Shown here in pieces: positions 12,019-21,570 of a stretch of DNA of 64,000 nucleotides; position 1 is the first letter of the stretch; each line of letters begins with the position of its first letter. This stretch comes from Excoecaria cochinchinensis (Eukaryota > Streptophyta > Magnoliopsida > Malpighiales > Euphorbiaceae), in the NCBI GenBank assembly GCA_947683425.1, contig CANTUQ010000078.1, positions 2,668,001 to 2,732,000 of the forward strand, written 5' to 3'. The notes beneath the pieces are model-generated. The model saw only the letters and a program-made list of their open reading frames with translations, was not told where the DNA came from and searched no databases. Position numbers and translations under genes: made by a program.

Positions 12019-12680
12019 ATGACTAAAGAAACTAGTTGGAAGGAAATATCCCAAGATGAAGATCATGTACCAGATAACAAGATGCTATATCAAGCATTCA
12101 TTAGTGAGATCCGGAAGTTGTCCCTTAGAATGGATGGAATGGAAGAGAGGCTTGAAGGAAGTATATCTAATGTACCTAGAAGGGCAGCAAGGAGAGGCCA
12201 AATTATTCAAGGACATATGGAGCATGATTTTGATGATGAAGAGGAAGAGGAAACTAGTGCAAAGATAGATGAAAACTTGGGCAACATCAAACTCAAGATT
12301 CCTCCATTCAAAGGAAGAAATAGTGCAGAAGAGTACTTAGAGTGGGAGAGAAAGGTGGAGATGATCTTTGAATGCAATAGATATTCAGAGGAAAATAAGG
12401 TGAAGATTGCAGCCTTAGAGTTCACTGATTATGCAATGTTTTGGTGGGAGCAACTCAATTTGAGTTGAACGAAGGTGGGGAGGCATCCTATTAGTAATTG
12501 AGAGGACATGAAGGAAGCCATGAGAAAAAGGTTTGTTCCTTCACACTACTTTAGAAAATTACATCAGAAATTGCATAGACTTGTGCAGGGAGGAAAATCG
12601 ATGGAGGATTACTATAAAGATATGGAAATGTGCATGGTGAGAGCAAACATTGAGGAGGATGAGGAGGTCACCATGGCTCG
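12019..12680 (+). pseudogene. gag of element Q, with stops and truncated
   Basis: It starts MTKETSWKEISQDEDHVPDN, which is homologous to the gag of H and E. Two in-frame stops (TGA after LNLS near 12466, TGA in SN-ED near 12500) interrupt it before the frame resumes with MKEAMRKRFVPSHYF. It is cut after MARF at the junction with the LTR fragment. The zinc knuckle and everything beyond are absent. Confidence 0.85.
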
Positions 12681-12821
12681 GTTCTTTATTTCCCAACTAT
12701 TTGCGTTTCCATTCACAAGTTGTTTGGGGGTTCAATAGGGAGGGTGTTTATCTAATTTGTTATTTGCTAACCATCTTGTATGTGTGGGTTTGTAGATTGT
12801 TAGCTATTGGGTTCCACATCA
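12680..12821 (+). repeat. LTR end fragment (R/U5 side) of element Q
   Basis: Sequence from TTTATTTCCCAACTATTTGC to GGGTTCCACATCA matches the last part of the J and E LTRs (for example 46345-46479). The rest of this LTR has been deleted. Confidence 0.75.
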
Positions 12822-14115
12822 GATATGGGGAATATGAATGGTAGATTAGAAAGGCTAGAATTGGGATAGGTGGACTGATGAAAATGTAAGAGCTGACTTC
12901 GAAGATTTAGATGAGGAAGAGACTAGTGGGAGATTGGATGGGAATTTATGTAATATTAAGCTTAAGATTCCTCCATTTAAGGGTAGAAATAATGCTGAAG
13001 AGTACCTAGAATGGGAAAGGAAGGTTGAAATGATCTTTGATTGTAATAGGTATTATGAGGAGAAGAAAGTGAAGATAGCAGCTATGGAGTTTACGGATTA
13101 TGCACTATTTTGGTGGGATTAATTAAACATGGATAGAAGGAAAATGGGTAGACGACCTATTAGTAGTTGGGAGGATATGAAGGAGGCCATGAGGAAACAA
13201 TTTGTGCCATCACACTACTTTAAGGAGCCACATGAAAGGATGCATAGGTTAGTACAAGGGGGTAGGTCAGTAGAGGACTATCATAAGGAAATGAAAATGT
13301 GCATGGTTAGAGCTAACATTGAGGAGGATGAAGAGGTAACCATGGCTCGATTTCTAGGTGGGTTAAATAAGGCGATTGCTGATGTCATAGAGCTTCATAG
13401 GTATGATTCCATGGAGGAAATGTTGAGTATGGCAATGAAGATTGAAAAACAAAAGAAGAGTAGAAGCTTCAATCAAACCAGCAACAACTCAAGGGATAGT
13501 TTGGGATCTAGATGGACCAAAGGGGAGGATAAGAAGGATTTTAGGAGTTCAAAACCTTATGGGGCAGATTCGGGTTCCAAAGAAACAATGGCTACCCAAG
13601 TTCCAAATAAAGGTGCAAAAGGTAATTATAACACTCCAACTCCTAGTAGAGAGATTAAATGCTTTAAATGCTTGGGGAAGGGGCATATGGCACGTGACTG
13701 TTGCTAGGGATGATGGGGAACTTACTTCTGAATCCGAACATAGTGAGGATGAGATGCCACCTTTAGAGGATTGCAGTGATTGTGACAGTGATGGGGAGTT
13801 ATTAGTTGCTGAAAATGGGAAATCTAGGTAGCTAGGCATGCTTTAAACTTGAATATTAAGGAAGAAAGCCTCGAACAAAGGGATAACATATTTCACACCA
13901 AGTGTTTAGTTAAGAGGAGAGTGTGCACCATTATTATTGATGGGGGTAGTTACACTAATATAGCTAGTGTGAATATGGTTGATAAGCTAAATTTAGTGTG
14001 TGAAAGACATCCTATGGTTAAATGATAGTGGAGAGGTCAAGGTCACAAGGCAAGTAAGAGTGCCATTTTCTATTGGGAGGTATAAGGATGAGGTGGTTTG
14101 TGATGTGATACCTAT
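12822..14115 (+). mobile_element. Element I, left part (gag and protease), old and degenerate
   Basis: Plus-strand gag and protease sequence of the D type is split at 14115 by insertion of H, with target duplication CCTAT. The right part resumes at 21571. The first 80 bp resemble the gag start of C-type elements (MGN-x-N-x-RL-x-RLE) and then jump to D-type gag. I's leader, PBS and 5' LTR are not visible. Confidence 0.8.
12822..14115 (+). pseudogene. gag-protease of element I
   Basis: Fragments in several frames encode DEEETSGRLDGNLCNIKLK, the gag core (EEYLEWERKVEMIFDC to MLSMAMKIEKQKKS), and the knuckle CFKCLGKGHMARDC. About 20 bp directly after the knuckle are missing, which shifts the frame. 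Then come EMPPLEDCSDCDSDG and protease (IIIDGGSYTN), with a further deletion after the ERHP motif near 14010. Stops occur near 13120 and 13829. This copy is far more decayed than the elements that interrupt it, in line with its being among the oldest here. Confidence 0.85.
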
Positions 14116-14983
14116 TGATGCGGAACCCCAAGGTTAAAGAACCCGAAACCCCTTGAACATACACTTTGATTGCAAAGACAAAGAAGACAAAAACCCTCCC
14201 TATTGAACCCCCAAACAACACGTGAATGGAAACGCAAATAATTGGGAAATCGAAGAAAATGAAAACGCCACAATCAAGACAATTGATAAGTTATCAAATT
14301 CCTCATGCAATAGAAAAGAAAAGCAAGCAATCTCACTAATCTTCCTAAAGAAATTCGGCCAAGCCAAGAAGAGAATACTCCCAAATGTTTAATTGATCAA
14401 AATCTGAAGTTTACAACTTATGTTAGCCTATTTATATGGTGGCTAACCCTAATTACTCTTAAAACCTAAAACAAATCCTACTAAGGCCTTAATCATTCAT
14501 AGGCCGAAATTGACATGGGCTTTACAAGCTAAATTAAGCCCACAATAAAGAAAATTAAACATACTTAAAGGTTACCTTAAAGGCTGAATGTGAAAGCCCA
14601 AAACAAGACAAAATAAACTATCAAACTAACTAAACCAAGCCCAACAAGAAGCCCACACGCCTAGCCCATTTAAATACAACTTAAGTGAGTCATGTGACTT
14701 TTAAATGAGGCACATGACATGTACAATTAAAAGCCCAAAGTTGTATAAGCCCTTGATGGCTTAAATTGGCCCAATTCCTTCACTTGCTTCCAGAAGGCTA
14801 AGTACTTTCATTTGGCCTTCAAGCTCTCCATAACATTTCTCAATAGCCTCTTCATGAATTTCTTGAGTGACAAAAGCTTGAACAAAAGATGTCATAACCA
14901 TCTTTAGCTTCTGAGCACGTCCTCTCGTTATTGGACCACTAGGCATCTTCAAATGATCTTTGATGGTTGGTGGATCCGTATCA
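14116..14983 (-). repeat. 3' LTR of element H (868 bp)
   Basis: It starts TGATGCGGAACC and ends GGATCCGTATCA beside the polypurine tract. The first 223 nt on the minus strand (14761-14983) encode the last 73 residues of gag-pol. Confidence 0.95.
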
Positions 14984-17900
14984 TTCCCTCCCTCCTCAAA
15001 AAGATTTGTCCTCAAATCTGCATCCACATCAAAAGGAGAAAGATCAGAAACATTAAATGTTGCAGAAACACCATACTCACCTGGTAAATCTATCTTGTAA
15101 GCATTATCATTGATGCGCTCCAAGACTTGGAATGGACCATCACCACGTGCATCCAACTTTCCTTTCCTTTGGTTTGGGAACCTTTCCTTGCGAAAATGCA
15201 CCCAAACCCAATCTCCAGGAGCAAATACCACTTGTCGCCTTCCTTTATTAGCTCTTTCAGCATACTTCTGGTTCCTCTTCTCAATATTAGTCCTGGCTTT
15301 CTCATGCAAAGTCTTTACCAATTCTGCCTTCCTGTTGCCATCTAAACTGGAAAGCTCATTTAAAGGCAATGGACAAAGATCAAGCACAGTCAGTGGGTTA
15401 AAACCATAAACAATCTCAAATGGTGAAAACCCAGTAGAAGAATGAATACTTCTATTATAAGCAAATTCAATGAAAGGTAAACAATCTTCCCATGTTTTGA
15501 GGTTCTTACCCACTATAGCACGAAGTAAGGTACCCAAAGATCTATTCACTACCTCTGTTTGACCATCTGTCTGCGGGTGGCAAGTAGTAGAAAATAACAA
15601 CTTTGTACCCAACTTACCCCATAGAACACGCCAAAAATGAGAAAGGAACTTTGTATCTCTGTCAGAAACAATGGTACGTGGTATACCATGCAAACGCACA
15701 ACTTCTTTAAAGAATAGGTCAGCAACATTAACAGCATCATCACATTTATGACAAGCAATAAAGTGAGCCATTTTACTAAACCTATCCACCACAACAAAAA
15801 TGCTATCTCTACCACGTTTAGTTATAGGCAATCCAAGCACAAAATCCATAGAAACATCAGTCCAAGGAGAACTAGGTACAGGTAGAGGCATATACAAACC
15901 ATGGGGCATAGTTTTAGACTTAGCTTGCCTACATGCAACACATGAATTACATACCTTTTCCACATCCCTGCGCATATGAGGCCAATAAAAATGCTCATTT
16001 AACATATCATAAGTCTTATGCACCCCAAAATGTCCCATCAATCCCCCACAATGAGATTCTAATACAAGCAAATCGCGCATAGAACACTTAGGCAAACAAA
16101 GCTTGCTGCCCTTAAACAAAAACCCATCATGCCTATAAAATTTATCAAAAGCTTGATGTTCACATGCTGCATACACATTACCAAAATCAAGATCTCCAAC
16201 ATATAATTCCTTAACATGCTCAAATCCTAACAATTTAGAACTAAGTGTAGAAATCAAGGCATCAAATGCCTTTTGCTGTGCTTCTCCCCACTTGAACCCA
16301 ACTTCCTTCTTGATAATTTCTGTAAGTGGTGCAGCAATGGAAGAAAAGTCCTGCACAAAACGCCTATAAAAGCTTGCCAAGCCATGGAAGCTTCTCACAT
16401 CTGAAGTAGTCTTAGGCGTAGGCCATTCCTTAATTGCCTTTACTTTCTCTTCATCCACTTCAATTCCCTGTGCACTCACCACAAAACCAAGAAACACAAG
16501 TCTATCTATGCAAAACGTACATTTCTTAAGCTTAGCATACAACTTTTCAGATCTCAAAACGTGTAAAACTAGCCTAACATGCTCAATATGCTCTTCATAA
16601 GACTTGCTATAAATGAGTATATCATCAAAGTACACAACAACAAACTTTCCTAAATATGCACGCAATACATGGTTCATAAGCCTCATAAAAGTGCTAGGGG
16701 CATTAGATAGCCCAAATGGCATAACCAACCACTCATACAAACCATACTTAGTCTTGAAAGCTGTTTTCCACTCATCTCCCGGTTTCATTCTAATTTGATG
16801 ATATCCACTCATTAAATCAATTTTTGTAAAATACACAGCACCACATAATTCATCCAACATATCATCTAGCCTAGGGATGGGATGTCTATACTTTACAGTG
16901 ATTTTGTTGACTGCACGACAATCGACACACATCCTCCATGTTCCATCCTTCTTAGGCACCAAAAGAACAGGTACTGCGCACGGACTCATGCTTTCTCTCA
17001 CCAATCCCTTCTCCATGAGTTCTTCCACTTGCCTTTGCATCTCCTTAGTTTCCATAGGATTGTTTCTATAGGCTGGTCTATTGGGAATGGTAGATCCTGG
17101 CACAAAATCAATCTGATGTTCTATCCCTCTCAAAGGTGGTAAACCATCTGGCATCTCATCAGGAAAAACATCAGAATACTCCTGCAACAAAGAAACAAAA
17201 CTAGAAGGCAAAGAGTCAAGGTTAGGGTCAGTGTCAGTAAACAAAACTTCCTTATAGATAACAAGAACCAGAGGTTGCCTTAAGGCTAATGCACTCTTGA
17301 CCTCCCTTACTCTAACATAGAAATTCTGTTTTTGTCTCCCCCCTTGCTTGTTTTCACTCACCACTGGGCCATTTATTTGTTTTGTTTCTTTTTGGGCCTC
17401 TTTTCCCCCTTTCTTTTCTTTTCCTCTCTCTCTCACCCCTTGGGCCGAAACCTCTCTCCCCTTTTCTCTTTTGGCTGAAACCTCTTTCTCTTTTTCAAAC
17501 ATTCTCTTTTGATCTTCATAAATCTCTTGAGGAGATAATGGGGCTAAAACAACCTTTTTACCTTCATAAGAAAAAGAAAATCTGTTAGTGTACCCATTAT
17601 GAATAGCCTGTCTATCAAATTGCCAAGGCCTTCCCAAAAGCAAATGGCCTGCCTGCATAGGTACAACATCACATAAAACTTCATCCTTGTACCATCCAAT
17701 AGAAAATGGCACTCTAACCTGGCGTGTCACCTTAACCTCTCCACTATCATTCAACCATTGCAATCTATAAGGTCTAGGATGCTTCTCACATGCCAAGTTC
17801 AACTTCTCAACCATACTCACACTAGCTACATTTGTGCAACTCCCCCCATCAATAATGATCGTGCACACTCTCCCATTAACTAAACACTTAGTGTGAAATA

Positions 17901-19122
17901 TGTTCTCTTTTTGTTCTAGGCTATCTTCCCTAACATTCAAGTTTAAAGCTCGCCTAGCAACTAATGACTTCCCACTTTCAGCAACTAACAACTCCCCCTC
18001 ACTATCACAATCACTACAATCTTCTAAAGGAGGCATTTCATTATCACTCTGTTCTGATTCAGAAGTAATTTCCCCATCATCCCTAGCAATTATTACCCTC
18101 TTATTAGGACAATCCCGTGCTACATGCCCCTTACCCAAACATTTAAAACATTTAATTTCTCTACTAGGGGTAGGAGTACTAGAGTTACCTTTAACACCTT
18201 TATTTGGGACTTGGGTTGCTTTCACTTCTTTGGGACTCGAATCTGCCCCATAGGGTTTAGATACCCTAAAATCCTTCTTCTCCTCCTTTTTGGTCCATTT
18301 AGACCCCAAAGTATAGCTTGAGTTGTTGTTGATCTTACTGAAACTTTTACTCCTCTTTTGCTTTTCAATCTTTATTGCCATGTGCAACATCTCTTCCATC
18401 GTGTCATATCTATACATCTCAATGGCATCAGCAATCTCCTTGTTTAAACCACCTAAAAACCGAGCCATGGTGACCTCCTCATCCTCCTCAATGTTTGCTC
18501 TCACCATGCACATTTCCATGTCTTTATAGTAATCCTCCACTGATTTTCCTCCCTGCACAAGTCTATGCAATTTTTGATGTAATTCCCTAAAATAGTGTGA
18601 AGGAACAAACCTTTTTCTCATGGCTTCCTTCATGTCCTCCCAATTACTAATAGGACGCCTCCCCACTTTCCTTCTGCTCAAATTGAGTTGCTCCCACCAA
18701 AACATTGCATAATCAGTGAACTCTACAGCTGCAATCTTCACCTTCTTTTCCTCTGAATATCTATTGCATTCAAAGATCATCTCCACCTTTCTCTCCCACT
18801 CCAAGTACTCTTCCGCACTATTTCTTCCTTTGAATGGAGGAATCTTGAGTTTGATGTTCCCCAAGTTCCCATCTATCCTTGCACTAGTCTCCTCCTCCTC
18901 TTCATCATCAAAATCATGCTCCCCATGCCCTTGAATAATTCGGCCTCTCCTTGCTACCCTTCTAGGTGCATTAGATATACTTCCTTCAAGCCTCTCTTCC
19001 ATTCCATCCATTCTAAGAGACAACTTTCGCATCTCACTGATGAAGGCTTGATATAGCATCTTGTTGTCCGGTACATGATCTTCAGCTTGGGATATTCCTT
19101 TCCCACTAGTCTCTTCAGTCAT
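14761..19122 (-). CDS. gag-pol polyprotein of element H, RNase H deleted (1453 aa)
   Basis: A single frame starts at MTEETSGKGISQ. Parts in order: coiled-coil and acidic N-terminus (about 20-80), gag domain (about 100-255), zinc knuckle C325-C328-H333-C338, protease D425-G-G, RT with Y831-F-D-D834, integrase zinc finger (H1024/H1031, C1058/C1061), catalytic D1093, D1154, E1190 (spacing 35), GPY/F near 1329, and a basic tail GPITRGRAQK at 1396. Residues from 1381 on are encoded in the 3' LTR. After KAF at 951-953 the protein jumps to ALIST in the RT-integrase connector. Compared with G, 411 bp (7110-7520 in G) are missing, which removes the entire RNase H. Reverse transcription needs RNase H, so this copy should not be autonomous unless it is supplied in trans. 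No chromodomain was seen. Confidence 0.95.
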   Translation of the reverse strand: MTEETSGKGISQAEDHVPDNKMLYQAFISEMRKLSLRMDGMEERLEGSISNAPRRVARRGRIIQGHGEHDFDDEEEEETSARIDGNLGNIKLKIPPFKGRNSAEEYLEWERKVEMIFECNRYSEEKKVKIAAVEFTDYAMFWWEQLNLSRRKVGRRPISNWEDMKEAMRKRFVPSHYFRELHQKLHRLVQGGKSVEDYYKDMEMCMVRANIEEDEEVTMARFLGGLNKEIADAIEMYRYDTMEEMLHMAIKIEKQKRSKSFSKINNNSSYTLGSKWTKKEEKKDFRVSKPYGADSSPKEVKATQVPNKGVKGNSSTPTPSREIKCFKCLGKGHVARDCPNKRVIIARDDGEITSESEQSDNEMPPLEDCSDCDSEGELLVAESGKSLVARRALNLNVREDSLEQKENIFHTKCLVNGRVCTIIIDGGSCTNVASVSMVEKLNLACEKHPRPYRLQWLNDSGEVKVTRQVRVPFSIGWYKDEVLCDVVPMQAGHLLLGRPWQFDRQAIHNGYTNRFSFSYEGKKVVLAPLSPQEIYEDQKRMFEKEKEVSAKREKGREVSAQGVRERGKEKKGGKEAQKETKQINGPVVSENKQGGRQKQNFYVRVREVKSALALRQPLVLVIYKEVLFTDTDPNLDSLPSSFVSLLQEYSDVFPDEMPDGLPPLRGIEHQIDFVPGSTIPNRPAYRNNPMETKEMQRQVEELMEKGLVRESMSPCAVPVLLVPKKDGTWRMCVDCRAVNKITVKYRHPIPRLDDMLDELCGAVYFTKIDLMSGYHQIRMKPGDEWKTAFKTKYGLYEWLVMPFGLSNAPSTFMRLMNHVLRAYLGKFVVVYFDDILIYSKSYEEHIEHVRLVLHVLRSEKLYAKLKKCTFCIDRLVFLGFVVSAQGIEVDEEKVKAIKEWPTPKTTSDVRSFHGLASFYRRFVQDFSSIAAPLTEIIKKEVGFKWGEAQQKAFDALISTLSSKLLGFEHVKELYVGDLDFGNVYAACEHQAFDKFYRHDGFLFKGSKLCLPKCSMRDLLVLESHCGGLMGHFGVHKTYDMLNEHFYWPHMRRDVEKVCNSCVACRQAKSKTMPHGLYMPLPVPSSPWTDVSMDFVLGLPITKRGRDSIFVVVDRFSKMAHFIACHKCDDAVNVADLFFKEVVRLHGIPRTIVSDRDTKFLSHFWRVLWGKLGTKLLFSTTCHPQTDGQTEVVNRSLGTLLRAIVGKNLKTWEDCLPFIEFAYNRSIHSSTGFSPFEIVYGFNPLTVLDLCPLPLNELSSLDGNRKAELVKTLHEKARTNIEKRNQKYAERANKGRRQVVFAPGDWVWVHFRKERFPNQRKGKLDARGDGPFQVLERINDNAYKIDLPGEYGVSATFNVSDLSPFDVDADLRTNLFEEGGNDTDPPTIKDHLKMPSGPITRGRAQKLKMVMTSFVQAFVTQEIHEEAIEKCYGELEGQMKVLSLLEASEGIGPI
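14984..15003 (-). promoter_or_regulatory. Polypurine tract of element H
   Basis: A purine run on the minus strand abuts the 3' LTR. It also encodes EEGGN (residues 1376-1380), so plus-strand priming and coding share the same bases. Confidence 0.88.
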
Positions 19123-20689
19123 GGTGTAATACCTGTAAAATTGTTAGATAAAAATCCTCACAAGCACTCCCTCACGTGTTTACACTCAAAGAATGTCACT
19201 CCTCTCGTGTTTCACACAATCAAGGCTTTTACCCTCTTAATGTCCTCACACTCTCTTGCCTTTTACCACTCGAGCTTGCAACTTCAAAATTGCACTTCAG
19301 AAATCAATTCACAGATCAAGAATCTCGAGCACGTTTAAGAAAGCAAAGAATAAGTAAGCACTAACAATAAGAAGATAGATCAAAACTAGAAAAGAAGACA
19401 CTAGACACAATGGAGGTGATACACGGTCAAGAGTAGTGCACCACTTGATTATATCCAAATTAGAGTATTAGAACAAGCAAAGATACTCTAACAGTGTAAA
19501 GGAACAAAAGCAAGCTTAAAACAAAGAAATAAGCAACATGAATTAAGAAAAAATGACAATTCTGGACAAGATGTATGAATCTGATTCACTACAAAGTAAA
19601 CCAAATATAGAACCTAGATATTCTACCCAGCAAAGCAAGAAATCAATAAAAAGACAAATTAAACTAAATCAAGCAAATTGCATGCAAGACAATTCAATTA
19701 AGAGCTAAAAGATGAGTAGGCCGAATGGTGTATCAAGCTCTAATTAATGTGTCAAATTGTGTGCAAAAGGATGGCAAAGTGATAGAAAGATGATGGCAAA
19801 AAGATACCAAAATGGTAACACAAATGATCAAAAAAAAAAATGATTCCACAAATGGATAAGTAATGTTAAAAAATGGCAGCTCAAATGGATAAGAAAATGG
19901 ATAACACAAATGGATAAGTAACACAAATGGATAAGAAAATGGATAACTCAAATGGATAAGTAAATGGATAAGTAACACAAATGGATAAGAAAATGGATAA
20001 CTCAAATGGATAAGTAACACAAATGGATAAGAAAATGGATAAGTAACACAAATGGATAAGAAAATGGATAACTCAAATGGATAAGTAAATGGATAAGTAA
20101 CACAAATGGATAAGAAAATGGATAACACAAATGGATAAGTAAATGGATAACACAAATCACCAAACTTCTCACGCCCAAGGTGATCAGAACTCAAATTCGG
20201 TTTTTACCTTTTGTTTTCTGTTTTTTTTTTTTTCAAAACGCAAAAACTTCAAAGTGAAGAACAGAGGCTTAAACGTCGTTTTTAAGGTCCGAAAAAGTCA
20301 GTTACGTAGGGCTTTGCCCACGTAACGATTGTAGAGCACGAAATTCTCTTTCCGGAATGATATTATAATAGCAAATCGGACTCCTATATCAAAAGTTATG
20401 GCCTTTCGAAGTTTTCTGATTTTTTTCTTCTCTCTTTTTTTTTTTTTTTTTTTTAAAACAGCAAACTACTCTATAATCTCCTCCTACAAGGATTCGGATT
20501 CAAGCTAAGGATGTTCAAGATTCGGTTCAAGGTAAAGGTAAGCAAAGAAAACGGCTAATTTAAACACACAAAGAAACACAATTAACTAAGAAACTTAATG
20601 CAACCTAATTCGGCATAAACATAAAGAATTCAAAGAAAAGAAAACACAAACCTAACACTAAGATAAATAGGAATTTACCTTACTTTTGG
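19123..20689 (-). other. Leader of element H
   Basis: The untranslated leader lies between PBS and gag. It has CACGTG at 19173-19178 (50 nt before the ATG), a 21-copy ATGGATAA array, T-rich and A-rich runs near 20220 and 20440, and donor-like GGTAAATTCC (20671-20680, minus strand) paired with acceptor-like TTTTACAGG near 19133. The open frames across the minisatellite are repeat artefacts. Confidence 0.8.
19850..20155. repeat. ATGGATAA minisatellite in the H leader (about 21 copies)
   Basis: ATGGATAA recurs about 21 times over 300 bp in a higher-order pattern of roughly 25-45 bp made of CACAAATGGATAAG, AAAATGGATAA and CTCAAATGGATAAG blocks. The shorter array in G shows that the leader tolerates length change. 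Confidence 0.85.
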
Positions 20690-20701
20690 CTCTGATACCA
20701 A
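20690..20701 (-). promoter_or_regulatory. Primer-binding site of element H
   Basis: TGGTATCAGAGC on the minus strand, one base from the 5' LTR; initiator Met-tRNA type. Confidence 0.92.
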
Positions 20702-20702
20702 A

Positions 20703-21570
20703 TGATGCGGAACCCCAAGGTTAAAGAACCCGAAACCCCTTGAACATACACTTTGATTGCAAAGACAAAGAAGACAAAAACCCTCCCTATTGAACCCCCA
20801 AACAACACGTGAATGGAAACGCAAATAATTGGGAAATCGAAGAAAATGAAAACGCCACAATCAAGACAATTGATAAGTTATCAAATTCCTCATGCAATAG
20901 AAAAGAAAAGCAAGCAATCTCACTAATCTTCCTAAAGAAATTCGGCCAAGCCAAGAAGAGAATACTCCCAAATGTTTAATTGATCAAAATCTGAAGTTTA
21001 CAACTTATGTTAGCCTATTTATATGGTGGCTAACCCTAATTACTCTTAAAACCTAAAACAAATCCTACTAAGGCCTTAATCATTCATAGGCCGAAATTGA
21101 CATGGGCTTTACAAGCTAAATTAAGCCCACAATAAAGAAAATTAAACATACTTAAAGGTTACCTTAAAGGCTGAATGTGAAAGCCCAAAACAAGACAAAA
21201 TAAACTATCAAACTAACTAAACCAAGCCCAACAAGAAGCCCACACGCCTAGCCCATTTAAATACAACTTAAGTGAGTCATGTGACTTTTAAATGAGGCAC
21301 ATGACATGTACAATTAAAAGCCCAAAGTTGTATAAGCCCTTGATGGCTTAAATTGGCCCAATTCCTTCACTTGCTTCCAGAAGGCTAAGTACTTTCATTT
21401 GGCCTTCAAGCTCTCCATAACATTTCTCAATAGCCTCTTCATGAATTTCTTGAGTGACAAAAGCTTGAACAAAAGATGTCATAACCATCTTTAGCTTCTG
21501 AGCACGTCCTCTCGTTATTGGACCACTAGGCATCTTCAAATGATCTTTGATGGTTGGTGGATCCGTATCA
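20703..21570 (-). repeat. 5' LTR of element H (868 bp)
   Basis: Identical by eye to the 3' LTR at 14116-14983. It contains the probable TATA box at 21016-21024 and ends at the CCTAT duplication. Confidence 0.95.
21016..21024 (-). promoter_or_regulatory. TATA box in the 5' LTR of H
   Basis: ATATAAATA on the minus strand, in the middle of the LTR, with the same context in G, D and M. It is the likely core promoter; the transcription start was not located. Confidence 0.6.

Larger units (their letters stand above)
11344..12821 (+). mobile_element. Element Q: internally deleted plus-strand element
   Basis: This is a leader and partial gag of the E/J type followed by the last 140 bp of a plus-strand LTR. 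Its 5' LTR, PBS and first part of the leader are missing at 11343, where the G leader begins on the other strand. The junction shares only about 2 bp (CT). Between gag and the LTR end a second deletion joins GGCTCGGTT of gag to CTTTATTTCCC of the LTR, with about 6 bp of shared sequence (GGTTCT). It ends GTTCCACATCA at 12821. Confidence 0.75.
14116..21570 (-). mobile_element. Element H: complete, very young Ty3/gypsy element (7455 bp)
   Basis: Both LTRs (868 bp) end TG...CA, are flanked by the 5-bp duplication CCTAT (14111-14115 and 21571-21575), and show no difference when read against each other. PBS, leader, one uninterrupted gag-pol frame and polypurine tract are all in place. The only coding defect is an in-frame removal of 137 codons, which takes out RNase H. 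H interrupts the protease of plus-strand element I. Identical LTRs imply recent insertion. Confidence 0.97.

Noticed and set aside
14761..15100. Chromodomain at the end of integrase
   Set aside because: After GPY/F the sequence goes to the EEGGND peptide and the short basic tail. I see no aromatic-cage chromodomain pattern.
19850..20155. CRISPR-like array
   Set aside because: Units are short, irregular and contiguous without unique spacers, inside a retrotransposon leader in a plant genome.
19733..20194. Open frame of about 150 codons with Tyr-Pro-Phe repeats on the minus strand
   Set aside because: It is the ATGGATAA minisatellite of the H leader read in a frame without stops. There is no homology or start context.
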